In this document: one piece after another, positions 16,940 to 25,026 of the stretch
Numbering within the stretch: position 1 is the stretch's first letter
Layout: each line of letters begins with the position of its first letter
From: Bacteroidota bacterium
Lineage (GTDB): Bacteria; Bacteroidota; Bacteroidia; Chitinophagales; Chitinophagaceae
Length of the DNA: 52,020 nt
Reading direction: 5' to 3'
NCBI GenBank assembly: GCA_023415275.1
Contig: JAEZLJ010000027.1
Span: forward strand, 1 to 52,020
Notes under the pieces: model-generated
Told to the model about the DNA's origin: nothing
Database searches by the model: none
What the model saw: the letters and a program-made list of their open reading frames with translations, nothing else
Program-made: the position numbers and the translations under genes

Positions 16940-18049
16940 ATGTTACTCAATTATAAGAATTTTACCCTGGGCGTAGAAGAAGAATACATGGTACTGGACC
17001 CAGTGACCAAAGAATTAAAAAGCCATGAACAAAAGATCGTCCAGGAAGGTCAGAAGATCATAAAAGACAAGGTGAAGGCCGAAATGCACCAGGCAGTGGT
17101 GGAAGTAGGTACAGATATCTGCTGTGATGTAGAAGAGGCTTTCAAAGACGTAGCTACCCTACGCAGGACCATAGCTGAAATAGCTGGAAACCTGGGTTTC
17201 CAGATTGGCGCATCAGGAACACATCCTTTCAGCCACTGGGAAAGCCAGTTGATCACCGATCATATCCGGTACAATGAAATAGTGAATGAGCTTCAGGAAG
17301 CAGCACGCAGCAACCTGATTTTTGGACTGCATGTGCATGTAGGTATGGAAACCAGGGAAATGGCTAATCATATTGCCAATTCCACCCGTTACTTTCTTCC
17401 GCATATCTATGCGTTGAGCACCAACTCTCCTTTTTGGGAAGGAAGGTTAACAGGCTATAAGTCTTTCCGCACCAAGGTGTTTGATAAATTTCCCCGCACT
17501 GGTATTCCTGAACCATTTGAAAGTATTGAAGCGTATGATAACTATGTCAAGCTATTGATGAAGACCAATTGTATTGACAATGCCAAGAAAATATGGTGGG
17601 ATCTACGGGTTCATCCTTTCTTCAATACAGTGGAGTTCCGGATCTGCGATGTGCCAATGACAGTGAATGAAACTATTGCCATTGCAGCACTTTTCCAGGC
17701 CATTTGTGCCAAGATCTATAAGCTTCGCTCTCAGAATATGAATTTCATACAGTATTCCAGGGCGCTTATCAATGAAAATAAGTGGCGTGCCAGCCGCTAT
17801 GGCATCGATGGCTATTTGATAGATTTTGGAAAAGAGGAAGAGATCAATACAAGGGTGCTCATTTACGAACTATTGGATTTTGTTGATGATGTAGTGGATC
17901 ATCTCGGATCAAGAGACAAGCTTTCCTATGTACACAAGATGCTCGAAAATGGCACGGGTGCAGATAGACAGTTATCCATCTACGAACAAACTAAAAGCCT
18001 GGTGAGAGTTACTGAGTATATCAACTCTCAATTCCTTTATGGCTTATAA
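16940..18049 (+). CDS. GCS2/YbdK-type carboxylate-amine ligase
   Basis: The 369-residue protein belongs to the glutamate-cysteine ligase 2 family, of which E. coli YbdK (372 residues) is a weak gamma-glutamylcysteine synthetase. It carries GVEEEYMVLD (11-20), the EMHQAVVE and GTDICCDVEE region, SGTHPF, FGLHVHVG and TVEFRICDVPM, the conserved ATP, metal and substrate parts of the glutamine-synthetase-like fold. The start is chosen at MLLNYKNFTLGVEEE, which places the GVEEE motif at the usual distance. It is downstream of an ATP-grasp gene on the same strand. No glutathione synthetase (gshB) is in the window, so a product other than glutathione is plausible, but this is not proven. Confidence 0.9.
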   Translation: MLLNYKNFTLGVEEEYMVLDPVTKELKSHEQKIVQEGQKIIKDKVKAEMHQAVVEVGTDICCDVEEAFKDVATLRRTIAEIAGNLGFQIGASGTHPFSHWESQLITDHIRYNEIVNELQEAARSNLIFGLHVHVGMETREMANHIANSTRYFLPHIYALSTNSPFWEGRLTGYKSFRTKVFDKFPRTGIPEPFESIEAYDNYVKLLMKTNCIDNAKKIWWDLRVHPFFNTVEFRICDVPMTVNETIAIAALFQAICAKIYKLRSQNMNFIQYSRALINENKWRASRYGIDGYLIDFGKEEEINTRVLIYELLDFVDDVVDHLGSRDKLSYVHKMLENGTGADRQLSIYEQTKSLVRVTEYINSQFLYGL

Positions 18050-18179
18050 ATAATTAATAATTACAGGAAATAAACTTTTAAATACTAATTGCTTTTTGTA
18101 ACTTAGATATGACCGGACGTGTATAACTACTCTTTTAATAAAAATAATTTCTCTTCCATCATTTTCTGACAAAACATGT

Positions 18180-18440
18180 ATGGCCAGGGTATTTAATATA
18201 TACTTCAACTACAAGAATACAATGCGGAATGCTATTGTAATGGTCCGGAAAACGCCTTTTTTTACAGAATACACTTTAAACTTTGATGAGGAAATATTGC
18301 AGGCGCTTCCAGGCAACAAGATCATCTCCACCTCGGCCGATCACTTTATATTTCAACATGCCACCGGCAATGAATCCAGCCCCCTGATGAAAGAAATACT
18401 CACAGCTGTTTCCCAGCATAGTCATATACCGGAAGTTTAA
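18180..18440 (+). CDS. Small protein of unknown function
   Basis: An 86-residue ORF of mixed composition, without signal peptide, membrane segment or Cys cluster. I do not recognise it. Its start ATG is followed by a plausible beta-rich segment (INFYFNYKNT-like and FFTEYTLNF) and a helical C-terminus. It lies 130 bp after the GCS2-type gene on the same strand. Its stop overlaps the stop of the convergent S33 hydrolase gene by the shared four bases TTAA. It could be a minor partner of the ligase operon or an independent gene. Confidence 0.55.
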   Translation: MARVFNIYFNYKNTMRNAIVMVRKTPFFTEYTLNFDEEILQALPGNKIISTSADHFIFQHATGNESSPLMKEILTAVSQHSHIPEV

Positions 18441-19474
18441 TTACGCCCATCCACCTCTTTGATCCATTTGATCACACCTTCCATGTATACTTTTTGATCA
18501 TCCCACATAGCCAAATGGCTTCCATTGGGACAATATAAATAGCTGCCATTCTTTACCAGCTTACTTTGTTCTTCCATGGCCTTAGGATCCATAGTATCAT
18601 ATTTAGCCCCGATCATTAAAGTAGGGACCGTGATATTCTTAAGTTGTGATTTAATATCCCATTGTGCCAACCTGCCGCTGATACCAAATTCCGAGGGGCC
18701 CTGCATGATGGTATAGATCACAGGATTTATATGCTTCAGTGTACGGGTAAAGGGTTCAGGCCAGTCTGCCAGGCGGCATAAATGTTCATGATAGAAATTT
18801 GGCAGCAACAGTTCCATATACCTGGGATTATCAAAATCTTTTTTGCTTTCAATATCCCGGATCTCTTTTAAAACTTCAGGCTTCAATTGAGGGGCTAATA
18901 CTTCCTCGGCGTACCTTCCATATTCCGGGGCGCTGGCCATCATATTTGAGACGATCAGGCCTTTCATATTAGACTGGTATTTCAATGCATACTCCATGGC
19001 CAGGATACCACCCCATGAATTGCCTAATACATAGAAGTTCTTTTGATCTGCCCCAATCGCCTTCCTTACCTGCTCCACCTCCTCCACAAATCGTGGAATG
19101 GTCCATAAACTACTGTCTGTAGGCTGGTCAGAATAATAAGAACCCAACTGGTCATATTCATAAAACTCAAAACCTTCTTTAGGAAAAAAGCTTTCAAAAC
19201 ATTCCATGTATTCATGCGTCATGGCAGGACCGCCATGAAGTAACAGGACCTTGATCCTGGGATTATTGCCTATGCGCTTGGTCCACACATTAAATTTTCC
19301 CACAGGAGTAGTAATTGGGATCATTTTAATTCCTGCCGACAATACACCCGTATCACCATAATTGAAATATTCAGCTACGTTCGTCTTAGGTTTTGTTGAA
19401 TCATTCACTGACACCTTCATGTCACATGAATTAAACAACGCCAGGATCATGACTATCAATAAAGCCTTTCTCAT
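18437..19474 (-). CDS. S33 prolyl-iminopeptidase-like lipoprotein hydrolase
   Basis: The 345-residue protein starts with a lipoprotein signal (LFNSC, Cys17), so it should sit in the periplasm anchored to a membrane. The alpha/beta-hydrolase core has HGGPA (80-84), the oxyanion region of prolyl iminopeptidases (usually HGGPG), and GNSWGG with nucleophile Ser153. The C-terminal part carries the acid in KYDTMDP and the base in NGSHLAMWD. Members release N-terminal residues or hydrolyse small amides and esters. The ATG at 19474 was preferred to a GTG two codons earlier because it gives a normal signal peptide. It is divergent from the amidase operon, with a 60-bp shared promoter region. Confidence 0.87.
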   Translation of the reverse strand: MRKALLIVMILALFNSCDMKVSVNDSTKPKTNVAEYFNYGDTGVLSAGIKMIPITTPVGKFNVWTKRIGNNPRIKVLLLHGGPAMTHEYMECFESFFPKEGFEFYEYDQLGSYYSDQPTDSSLWTIPRFVEEVEQVRKAIGADQKNFYVLGNSWGGILAMEYALKYQSNMKGLIVSNMMASAPEYGRYAEEVLAPQLKPEVLKEIRDIESKKDFDNPRYMELLLPNFYHEHLCRLADWPEPFTRTLKHINPVIYTIMQGPSEFGISGRLAQWDIKSQLKNITVPTLMIGAKYDTMDPKAMEEQSKLVKNGSYLYCPNGSHLAMWDDQKVYMEGVIKWIKEVDGRN

Positions 19475-19534
19475 AAACACAGTTTTGAAATAAAAGATAG
19501 CATTTTTACCTTACTTTAATACTCAATTAAGCAC

Positions 19535-21184
19535 ATGAAAAATATTCTCGTTTTTATCTTCCTTTTCTTTAGTCTATCATCCTTTGCACAAAGCAAATCT
19601 GATTCGATCCTTTTACTTCAAAAAACAGCCTCGTTGTATGACCTGGAGTTTACAGGCGCTGAAGCAGATTCCATGTTGGAGAATATCGCTTATTATAAAA
19701 GTATTTATTCTGAAATGCATAAAGAGCTGCCTAAAAACAGTTTGCCCTTCCCTTTTGCATTCAATCCTGCCCCTATTGGATATAAAGTTCCTGTAGCACA
19801 ACAAAAGATCAATTGGAACATTCCCTCCAATACCGCCCTTCCTGCTAACAGGAACGAACTATCCTTTTATTCGTTATTGCAGCTGGCCTCCCTAATAAAA
19901 AATAAGAAAATAAGCTCCCTTGAGCTAACAAAGTTCTTTATAGAACGGTTGAAAAAATGGGGCGACACTTTACAGAGCGTCATTACCCTTACAGAGGCAT
20001 TAGCACTGGAACAGGCCAGGCAGGCAGATGCTGAAATAAAGAGTGGTAAATACAGGGGCCCGTTACATGGCATACCATATGGCATCAAAGACCTGTTTGC
20101 AGTAAAAGGCTATAAGACCACCTGGGGATCAACACCCTACAAAGACCAGGTAATTGATGAAGATTCCTATGTATACACCCAATTAAAAGCCGCCGGGGCT
20201 GTGCTCTGTGCCAAGCTATCACTAGGTGCCCTTGCCTATAACAACAAATGGTTTGGCGGCGAAACCAAAAACCCGTGGAATCTCGCTCAGGGATCAAGCG
20301 GATCTTCTGCAGGATCAGCAGCTTCAGTTGCTGCAGGCCTGCTGCCCTTTACCATAGGCACTGAAACGCTTGGGTCCATTGTATCGCCTTCCACCCGGTG
20401 TGGTGCCACAGGTCTTCGCCCTACATTCGGCACAGTAAGCAGGAGCGGCGCTATGGTACTATGCTGGAGCCTGGATAAAGCAGGACCCATATGCAGAAGC
20501 GCTGAAGATGATGCTATTGTTTATTATTACATGAAAGGCACTGATGGCAAAGATGCAGGCGCTGTAAACCATGCCTTTAATTATAATCCCGGCAGGGATA
20601 TCAAGAAGCTTAGGGTAGCCTATGCAGAAAACTATTTTAAGAAGCTGCCTAAAGAAGCGCCCGAATGGAAAGTTTTGGAAGTATATAAAAGCATGGGCAT
20701 AAAGCTCCAGGCCGTTGACTTCCCCGACTCCGCTATTTACCCCGCTAACCTGGTAAGCATTATATTGAATGCAGAATCTGCAGCAGCCTTTGACGAATTA
20801 ACCAGGACCAACCGCGACGATTTAATTGAGCGGCAGGATAAGGACTTCTGGCCCAATTCATTTCGTTCTGCACGGCTGATACCCGCAGTGGAATATATCA
20901 ATGCCAACCGGTACCGCTCTGTTCTTTGCAACAAACTGCAGGCATTCATGCAGCAGTACGATGTGGTGATCGTACCCAGTTTTGCAGGTAACCAGTTATC
21001 CATTACTAACCTCACCGGCAACCCTGTGGTTTGCATGCCTATGGGCTTCAACCAAAAGGGACTACCAATGAGTATCTCCCTTATTGGCAACCTCTATGAT
21101 GAAGCTTCCATCCTGGAGGCCGCTAAAGCTTACCAGGATAAAACCGATCACAATAAAAAGCATCCTCAAAAATTCTTACAATAA
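19535..21184 (+). CDS. Exported amidase (amidase-signature family)
   Basis: A 549-residue protein with a Sec signal peptide (cleavage near SFAQ, residue 19) and an amidase-signature domain that hydrolyses amide bonds with a Ser-cisSer-Lys triad. The triad is visible: Lys185 (GIKDLF), cis-Ser258 (GSSGSSAG) and nucleophile Ser281 (ETLGSI). The family more often has GGS at the nucleophile; Leu279 replaces the first Gly here. It is similar in fold to GatA but is an exported enzyme, so not the tRNA amidotransferase subunit. It begins a run of three exported hydrolase genes with short gaps (32 and 5 bp). Substrate unknown; small amides or peptides. Confidence 0.9.
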   Translation: MKNILVFIFLFFSLSSFAQSKSDSILLLQKTASLYDLEFTGAEADSMLENIAYYKSIYSEMHKELPKNSLPFPFAFNPAPIGYKVPVAQQKINWNIPSNTALPANRNELSFYSLLQLASLIKNKKISSLELTKFFIERLKKWGDTLQSVITLTEALALEQARQADAEIKSGKYRGPLHGIPYGIKDLFAVKGYKTTWGSTPYKDQVIDEDSYVYTQLKAAGAVLCAKLSLGALAYNNKWFGGETKNPWNLAQGSSGSSAGSAASVAAGLLPFTIGTETLGSIVSPSTRCGATGLRPTFGTVSRSGAMVLCWSLDKAGPICRSAEDDAIVYYYMKGTDGKDAGAVNHAFNYNPGRDIKKLRVAYAENYFKKLPKEAPEWKVLEVYKSMGIKLQAVDFPDSAIYPANLVSIILNAESAAAFDELTRTNRDDLIERQDKDFWPNSFRSARLIPAVEYINANRYRSVLCNKLQAFMQQYDVVIVPSFAGNQLSITNLTGNPVVCMPMGFNQKGLPMSISLIGNLYDEASILEAAKAYQDKTDHNKKHPQKFLQ

Positions 21185-21249
21185 CCGGGGGTAATGCTTT
21201 ACCAATGTGACATCAAATGAAGATGGCGCATCCCCCTTACTTTTGGCTT

Positions 21250-22884
21250 ATGAAATCTAGCTTACTCTTACTGGCAGCCATAGCCTTTCATTGTTCGTTC
21301 GCACAACAAAAAAAGGTTGACCTGTTGATCTATAACGCTACTATTTACACTGTCGATCAAAACTTTTCCATTCAATCGGCTATAGCTATAGATAAAGGGA
21401 AGGTAGTGGAAACAGGTTCTACCCAACAACTCTCCAAGAAATACAAAGCCCTGGAAAGTAAGGATGCCAATGGAAAATTTATATACCCCGGCTTCATCGA
21501 TGCCCATGCTCATTTTTTCAACTATGGCTTAGGGTTACAAACAGCCGACCTGGTAGGAACTACCAGTTGGGAAGACATATTGAATAAGCTCCAGGCTTTT
21601 GCCACGGAACACAAGGAAGGTTGGCTGATAGGCCGCGGATGGGATCAGAATGACTGGGATAAAAAAGAATTTCCCACCAGGGAAAAGCTGGACCTATTAT
21701 TTCCCGGGAGGCCTGTCATTTTAACCCGTGTGGATGGTCATGCTGCCATAGCCAATAAAACTGCACTGGAACTGGCCGGAATAACACCAGGACAAACACT
21801 GGTAGGCGGACAGGTGGAAGTAAAGAATGGAGAGCTGACCGGCATCCTGGTGGACAATGCGGTGGACCTTGTTTCTTCCAGGATCCCTGCTCCTACCGTT
21901 GACCAGATGAAAGCGGGTTTGATGGCTGCGCAAAGCAATTGCTTTGCCGTAGGATTAACTACAGTTGATGATTGCGGTATTGATTACAGGGTAGCCTTGC
22001 TGATGGACAGCCTGCAAAAAGCCAAAGAGCTAAAGATGCGCATATATGCCATGCTGAGCGATGACCCTGTCAATTATAATTTCCTGTTTGCCAAAGGAAA
22101 GATCAAGACAGACAGGCTGAATGTAAGAGCTTTTAAAGTGTATGCTGACGGAGCCCTGGGCTCCAGGGGAGCAGCCCTGTTACAACCCTATTCAGATAAA
22201 CCCGGCTGGTCAGGATTTTTGTTGAGCAGCCAGCACCATTTTGATTCAGTGGCCAGCATCATCTCCAGGCATGGCTTTCAAATGTGCACTCACGCTATTG
22301 GAGACTCAGGCAACAGGACCATCTTAAACATATATGCCAAATACCTGGGAAATAAGAATGACCGTCGCTGGCGTATTGAACATGCACAGGTCATCAACCC
22401 TGCCGATTTCCATATGTTTGGTCAATACAGTATCATTCCTTCAGTACAACCCACGCATGCCACTTCAGACATGTATTGGGCGGCAGACCGCCTGGGCACT
22501 GAAAGAGTTAAAGGCGCATATGCTTTCAGGCAGTTGCTCAACGAGAATGGCTGGATTCCCTTAGGGACTGATTTCCCGGTGGAAGACATCTCCCCATTTA
22601 AGACCTTTTATGCAGCAGTATTCCGTATAGATGCCAACCAATACCCGAAAGGAGGCTTCCAAATGGAAAACGCACTGACACGTCAGCAAGCTATCAGGGG
22701 CATGACCATATGGGCCGCAAAGGCCAACTTCGAGGAAAAAGAAAAAGGGTCACTGGAAAAAGGAAAATGGGCTGACCTTATCATCCTCGATAAAGACCTC
22801 ATGCATATTGAGGCAAAAGATGTTTTATCAACTTCGGTCCTTACCACCATAGTGGGCGGCGAGACCGTATATTCTAAAAATTAG
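21250..22884 (+). CDS. Exported YtcJ-like amidohydrolase
   Basis: The 544-residue protein belongs to the metal-dependent amidohydrolase superfamily, YtcJ/AepA-like branch. A Sec signal peptide (residues 1-19) is followed by a composite beta domain, GFIDAHAHF with metal ligands His86 and His88, further ligand His residues in HAIGDSG and RIEHAQ, and the catalytic Asp in GTDFPVED. Family members cleave C-N bonds in cyclic or acylated amines; the natural substrate of this one is unknown. The ATG at 21250 was chosen since it starts directly at the signal peptide; an in-frame ATG at 21217 would add 11 residues and remains possible. It is the middle gene of the exported hydrolase operon. Confidence 0.9.
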   Translation: MKSSLLLLAAIAFHCSFAQQKKVDLLIYNATIYTVDQNFSIQSAIAIDKGKVVETGSTQQLSKKYKALESKDANGKFIYPGFIDAHAHFFNYGLGLQTADLVGTTSWEDILNKLQAFATEHKEGWLIGRGWDQNDWDKKEFPTREKLDLLFPGRPVILTRVDGHAAIANKTALELAGITPGQTLVGGQVEVKNGELTGILVDNAVDLVSSRIPAPTVDQMKAGLMAAQSNCFAVGLTTVDDCGIDYRVALLMDSLQKAKELKMRIYAMLSDDPVNYNFLFAKGKIKTDRLNVRAFKVYADGALGSRGAALLQPYSDKPGWSGFLLSSQHHFDSVASIISRHGFQMCTHAIGDSGNRTILNIYAKYLGNKNDRRWRIEHAQVINPADFHMFGQYSIIPSVQPTHATSDMYWAADRLGTERVKGAYAFRQLLNENGWIPLGTDFPVEDISPFKTFYAAVFRIDANQYPKGGFQMENALTRQQAIRGMTIWAAKANFEEKEKGSLEKGKWADLIILDKDLMHIEAKDVLSTSVLTTIVGGETVYSKN

Positions 22885-22889
22885 ATACC

Positions 22890-23570
22890 ATGAAAATAAA
22901 GATCACTTTCTTCATTGCACTCACCTCTATCATCTGCAGCTTTACCATGCAAACCAAAAAGAAGATCGTATTCTTTGGAGACTCCATTACCGAAATGGGT
23001 GTACAGCCGGAAGGATACATTTCCCGACTAAATCAACTGTTCAAAGACAAGAACCTGGATAAGAACTATGAGCTTATCGGAGCAGGTATTGGAGGGAATA
23101 AAGTGTATGATCTATACCTGCGGCTTGAAGATGATGTGCTGGCCAAAAAACCCGATGCGGTGGTGATCTGGGTGGGCGTAAACGATGTATGGCATAAAAA
23201 GCTGGCACAAACCGGTACTGATCCGGACAAGTTTGAAAAATTCTATAATGCCCTCATTAAAAAGTTCAAAGACCGCAATATCACAGTATTACTTACCACA
23301 CCCGCCGCCATAGGTGAAAAATGGGATTGCAGCAACGAGATGGATGGAGACCTGAACAGGTATGCCGGCATTGTCCGGAACCTGGCCACAAAGAACAATT
23401 GCACCCTGGTTGACCTGAGAAAGGATTTCATGGATTACCTCAAAACCAATAATGCTGACAATAAAGACCGCGGTATATTGACCACCGATGGGGTTCATTT
23501 GAATGCAACAGGTAACAATTTCGTAGCGGGTAAAATGTACGAAGCACTACAAAAAGGTTTTATTAAATAA
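22890..23570 (+). CDS. SGNH/GDSL-family esterase, exported
   Basis: A 226-residue protein with an N-terminal hydrophobic signal (about residues 1-20) and all four SGNH blocks: block I FFGDSIT with Ser32, block II Gly68 in GIGGN, block III Asn98 in GVND, and block V Asp200 and His203 in DGVH. Such enzymes remove acyl groups from sugars, lipids or peptidoglycan. It starts 5 bp after the YtcJ-like gene, so it is co-transcribed with it, and a terminator follows. Together with the amidase and amidohydrolase it makes a secreted degradative unit. Confidence 0.93.
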   Translation: MKIKITFFIALTSIICSFTMQTKKKIVFFGDSITEMGVQPEGYISRLNQLFKDKNLDKNYELIGAGIGGNKVYDLYLRLEDDVLAKKPDAVVIWVGVNDVWHKKLAQTGTDPDKFEKFYNALIKKFKDRNITVLLTTPAAIGEKWDCSNEMDGDLNRYAGIVRNLATKNNCTLVDLRKDFMDYLKTNNADNKDRGILTTDGVHLNATGNNFVAGKMYEALQKGFIK

Positions 23571-23592
23571 TTATAGTTTACACATTGTGTAT

Positions 23593-23622
23593 AAGGTCTT
23601 TCCTGCCTGGGAAAGACCTTTT
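23593..23622 (+). terminator. Terminator of exported hydrolase operon
   Basis: AAGGTCTTTCC (23593-23603) pairs with GGAAAGACCTT (23610-23620), giving an 11-bp stem with a 6-nt loop. The T-run after it is short (TTTT ending at 23622). Confidence 0.75.
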
Positions 23623-23692
23623 GCATATGAACCCGGACCTTAGTGATAACCCCTATGGCAAAGGATTTGCACTTCCTTTAGACTCAAATGAC

Positions 23693-23700
23693 TAAGTTTG
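23693..23700 (+). promoter_or_regulatory. -7 promoter box of glutamine amidotransferase gene
   Basis: TAAGTTTG matches TAnnTTTG fully and TTG at 23667-23669 lies 23 bp upstream as the -33 element. The box ends 6 nt before the ATG at 23707, so the transcript should be nearly leaderless. This rules out the in-frame TTG at 23698 as a start, since it lies inside the promoter. Confidence 0.65.
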
Positions 23701-23706
23701 CCGCCC

Positions 23707-24552
23707 ATGAAAAAAGGACGCACAGTAAGGATCGCCATACTGGACTTGTATGAAGGTGAGCCTAACCAGGGCATGAGATGTATAAGAGAGATCATCACGC
23801 AATGGGGTGAGCAAACTGCCACGCATATCGCTTTTGATGAGTTTGAGGTGCGCCTGAAACAGGAGCTGCCCGACCTGTCTTATGATATTTATATTTCCAG
23901 CGGAGGCCCCGGCAGCCCGCTTGACAGCGAAGGCCTTGCATGGGACAATGCCTACTTCAACTGGCTGGAACAGGTAGAAGCCTGGAATAACAACACTTCT
24001 AATCACCATAAGAAATTTGTCTTCTTTATTTGTCATTCCTTCCAGCTTGTCAGCCGCTATTATGGCATCGGGGATATCAGCAAAAGAAAATCTACCGCCT
24101 TTGGTGTTTTCCCTGTGCATGTTACGTTGGAAGGTCAGAAGGATGCCGTGTTTGCCGGGTTAAATGATCCTTTTTACGTAGTGGACAGTCGCGACTGGCA
24201 GGTAACACTCCCCGATTTCAAAAAGCTCAAAATGATCGGCGCTGAAATACTCTGCATTGAAAAATACAGGCCTCATGTTCCATATGCCCAGGCCATAATG
24301 GGTGTTAGGTTCAATGACTATATGGTAGGCACACAATTTCATCCGGAAGCAGATGCTGAAGGAATGAGCATGTACCTGCAAACGGAAGAAAAAAGAAAAA
24401 CAGTGGTAGAGAACTATGGCTTTGAAAAATGGCAAAGTATGGTAGATCAATTGAATGATCCGGAGAAGATCATGTGGACCTATTCCCATTTATTGCCCAA
24501 CTTCTTTAATGAGGCAGCCAGGCACCTGCAACAGGAACTGGTGGAAAACTAA
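23707..24552 (+). CDS. Class I glutamine amidotransferase-like protein
   Basis: The 281-residue protein has a class I (triad) glutaminase fold as in GuaA and CarA: the oxyanion segment SGGPGSP (65-71), nucleophile Cys109 in FFICHSFQ, and His212 with Glu214 in TQFHPEAD. The nucleophile elbow CHSFQ differs from the common CxGxQ. The C-terminal 65 residues after the triad are extra and helical. No synthetase domain is attached, so it either gives ammonia to a partner enzyme or hydrolyses a gamma-glutamyl amide. Partner candidates in the window are the ATP-grasp and GCS2 ligases 5-7 kb upstream; this pairing is inference. It is a single-gene unit with its own strong promoter. Confidence 0.87.
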   Translation: MKKGRTVRIAILDLYEGEPNQGMRCIREIITQWGEQTATHIAFDEFEVRLKQELPDLSYDIYISSGGPGSPLDSEGLAWDNAYFNWLEQVEAWNNNTSNHHKKFVFFICHSFQLVSRYYGIGDISKRKSTAFGVFPVHVTLEGQKDAVFAGLNDPFYVVDSRDWQVTLPDFKKLKMIGAEILCIEKYRPHVPYAQAIMGVRFNDYMVGTQFHPEADAEGMSMYLQTEEKRKTVVENYGFEKWQSMVDQLNDPEKIMWTYSHLLPNFFNEAARHLQQELVEN

Positions 24553-24605
24553 CAGCACTCATTATTGCCCCTTCTGCTTTTTTATGCAAGCCCACTTATA
24601 ACTTC

Positions 24606-25004
24606 ATGCATATGCAACAATCCCTTGTTCAGATTTCATTGTTGGTCAATGATTATGATGAAGCCATTGCCTATTACACCCAAAAGCTCAATTTCACCCT
24701 TGTAGAAGATACTGAGCTTAGCCCCACCAAAAGATGGGTGGTGGTACAACCTAAAGGTGAGGGAGGCTGCAAACTATTGCTGGCTAAAGCCGCCAATGAA
24801 GAACAAAAAAGCAGGATAGGCAATCAAACAGGCGGAAGAGTATTCCTATTCTTACATACCGATAATATTGAAAGAGATCATGAGCATCTCTTAAAACAAA
24901 ATATCAGGATACATAGAGGACCTGCAGAGGAACCTTATGGAAAAGTATTGGTATTCGAAGATCTTTATGGAAACCTTTGGGACCTGATTCAACCTGCTAA
25001 ATAG
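24606..25004 (+). CDS. VOC family (glyoxalase/bleomycin-resistance) protein
   Basis: A 132-residue protein with two beta-alpha-beta-beta-beta modules, typical of the vicinal-oxygen-chelate fold (VQISLLVNDYDEAIAYYTQKL at the start and FEDLYGNLWDLIQ at the end). The usual first metal ligand His (HxxLxV) is Gln here, and the last Glu of the GNxxEL motif is Asp, so metal binding is uncertain. ATG 24606 and ATG 24612 are both possible. It lies 53 bp after the amidotransferase gene on the same strand. Specific role unknown. Confidence 0.83.
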   Translation: MHMQQSLVQISLLVNDYDEAIAYYTQKLNFTLVEDTELSPTKRWVVVQPKGEGGCKLLLAKAANEEQKSRIGNQTGGRVFLFLHTDNIERDHEHLLKQNIRIHRGPAEEPYGKVLVFEDLYGNLWDLIQPAK

Positions 25005-25026
25005 TCCTTTTAAAACTATCATATGA

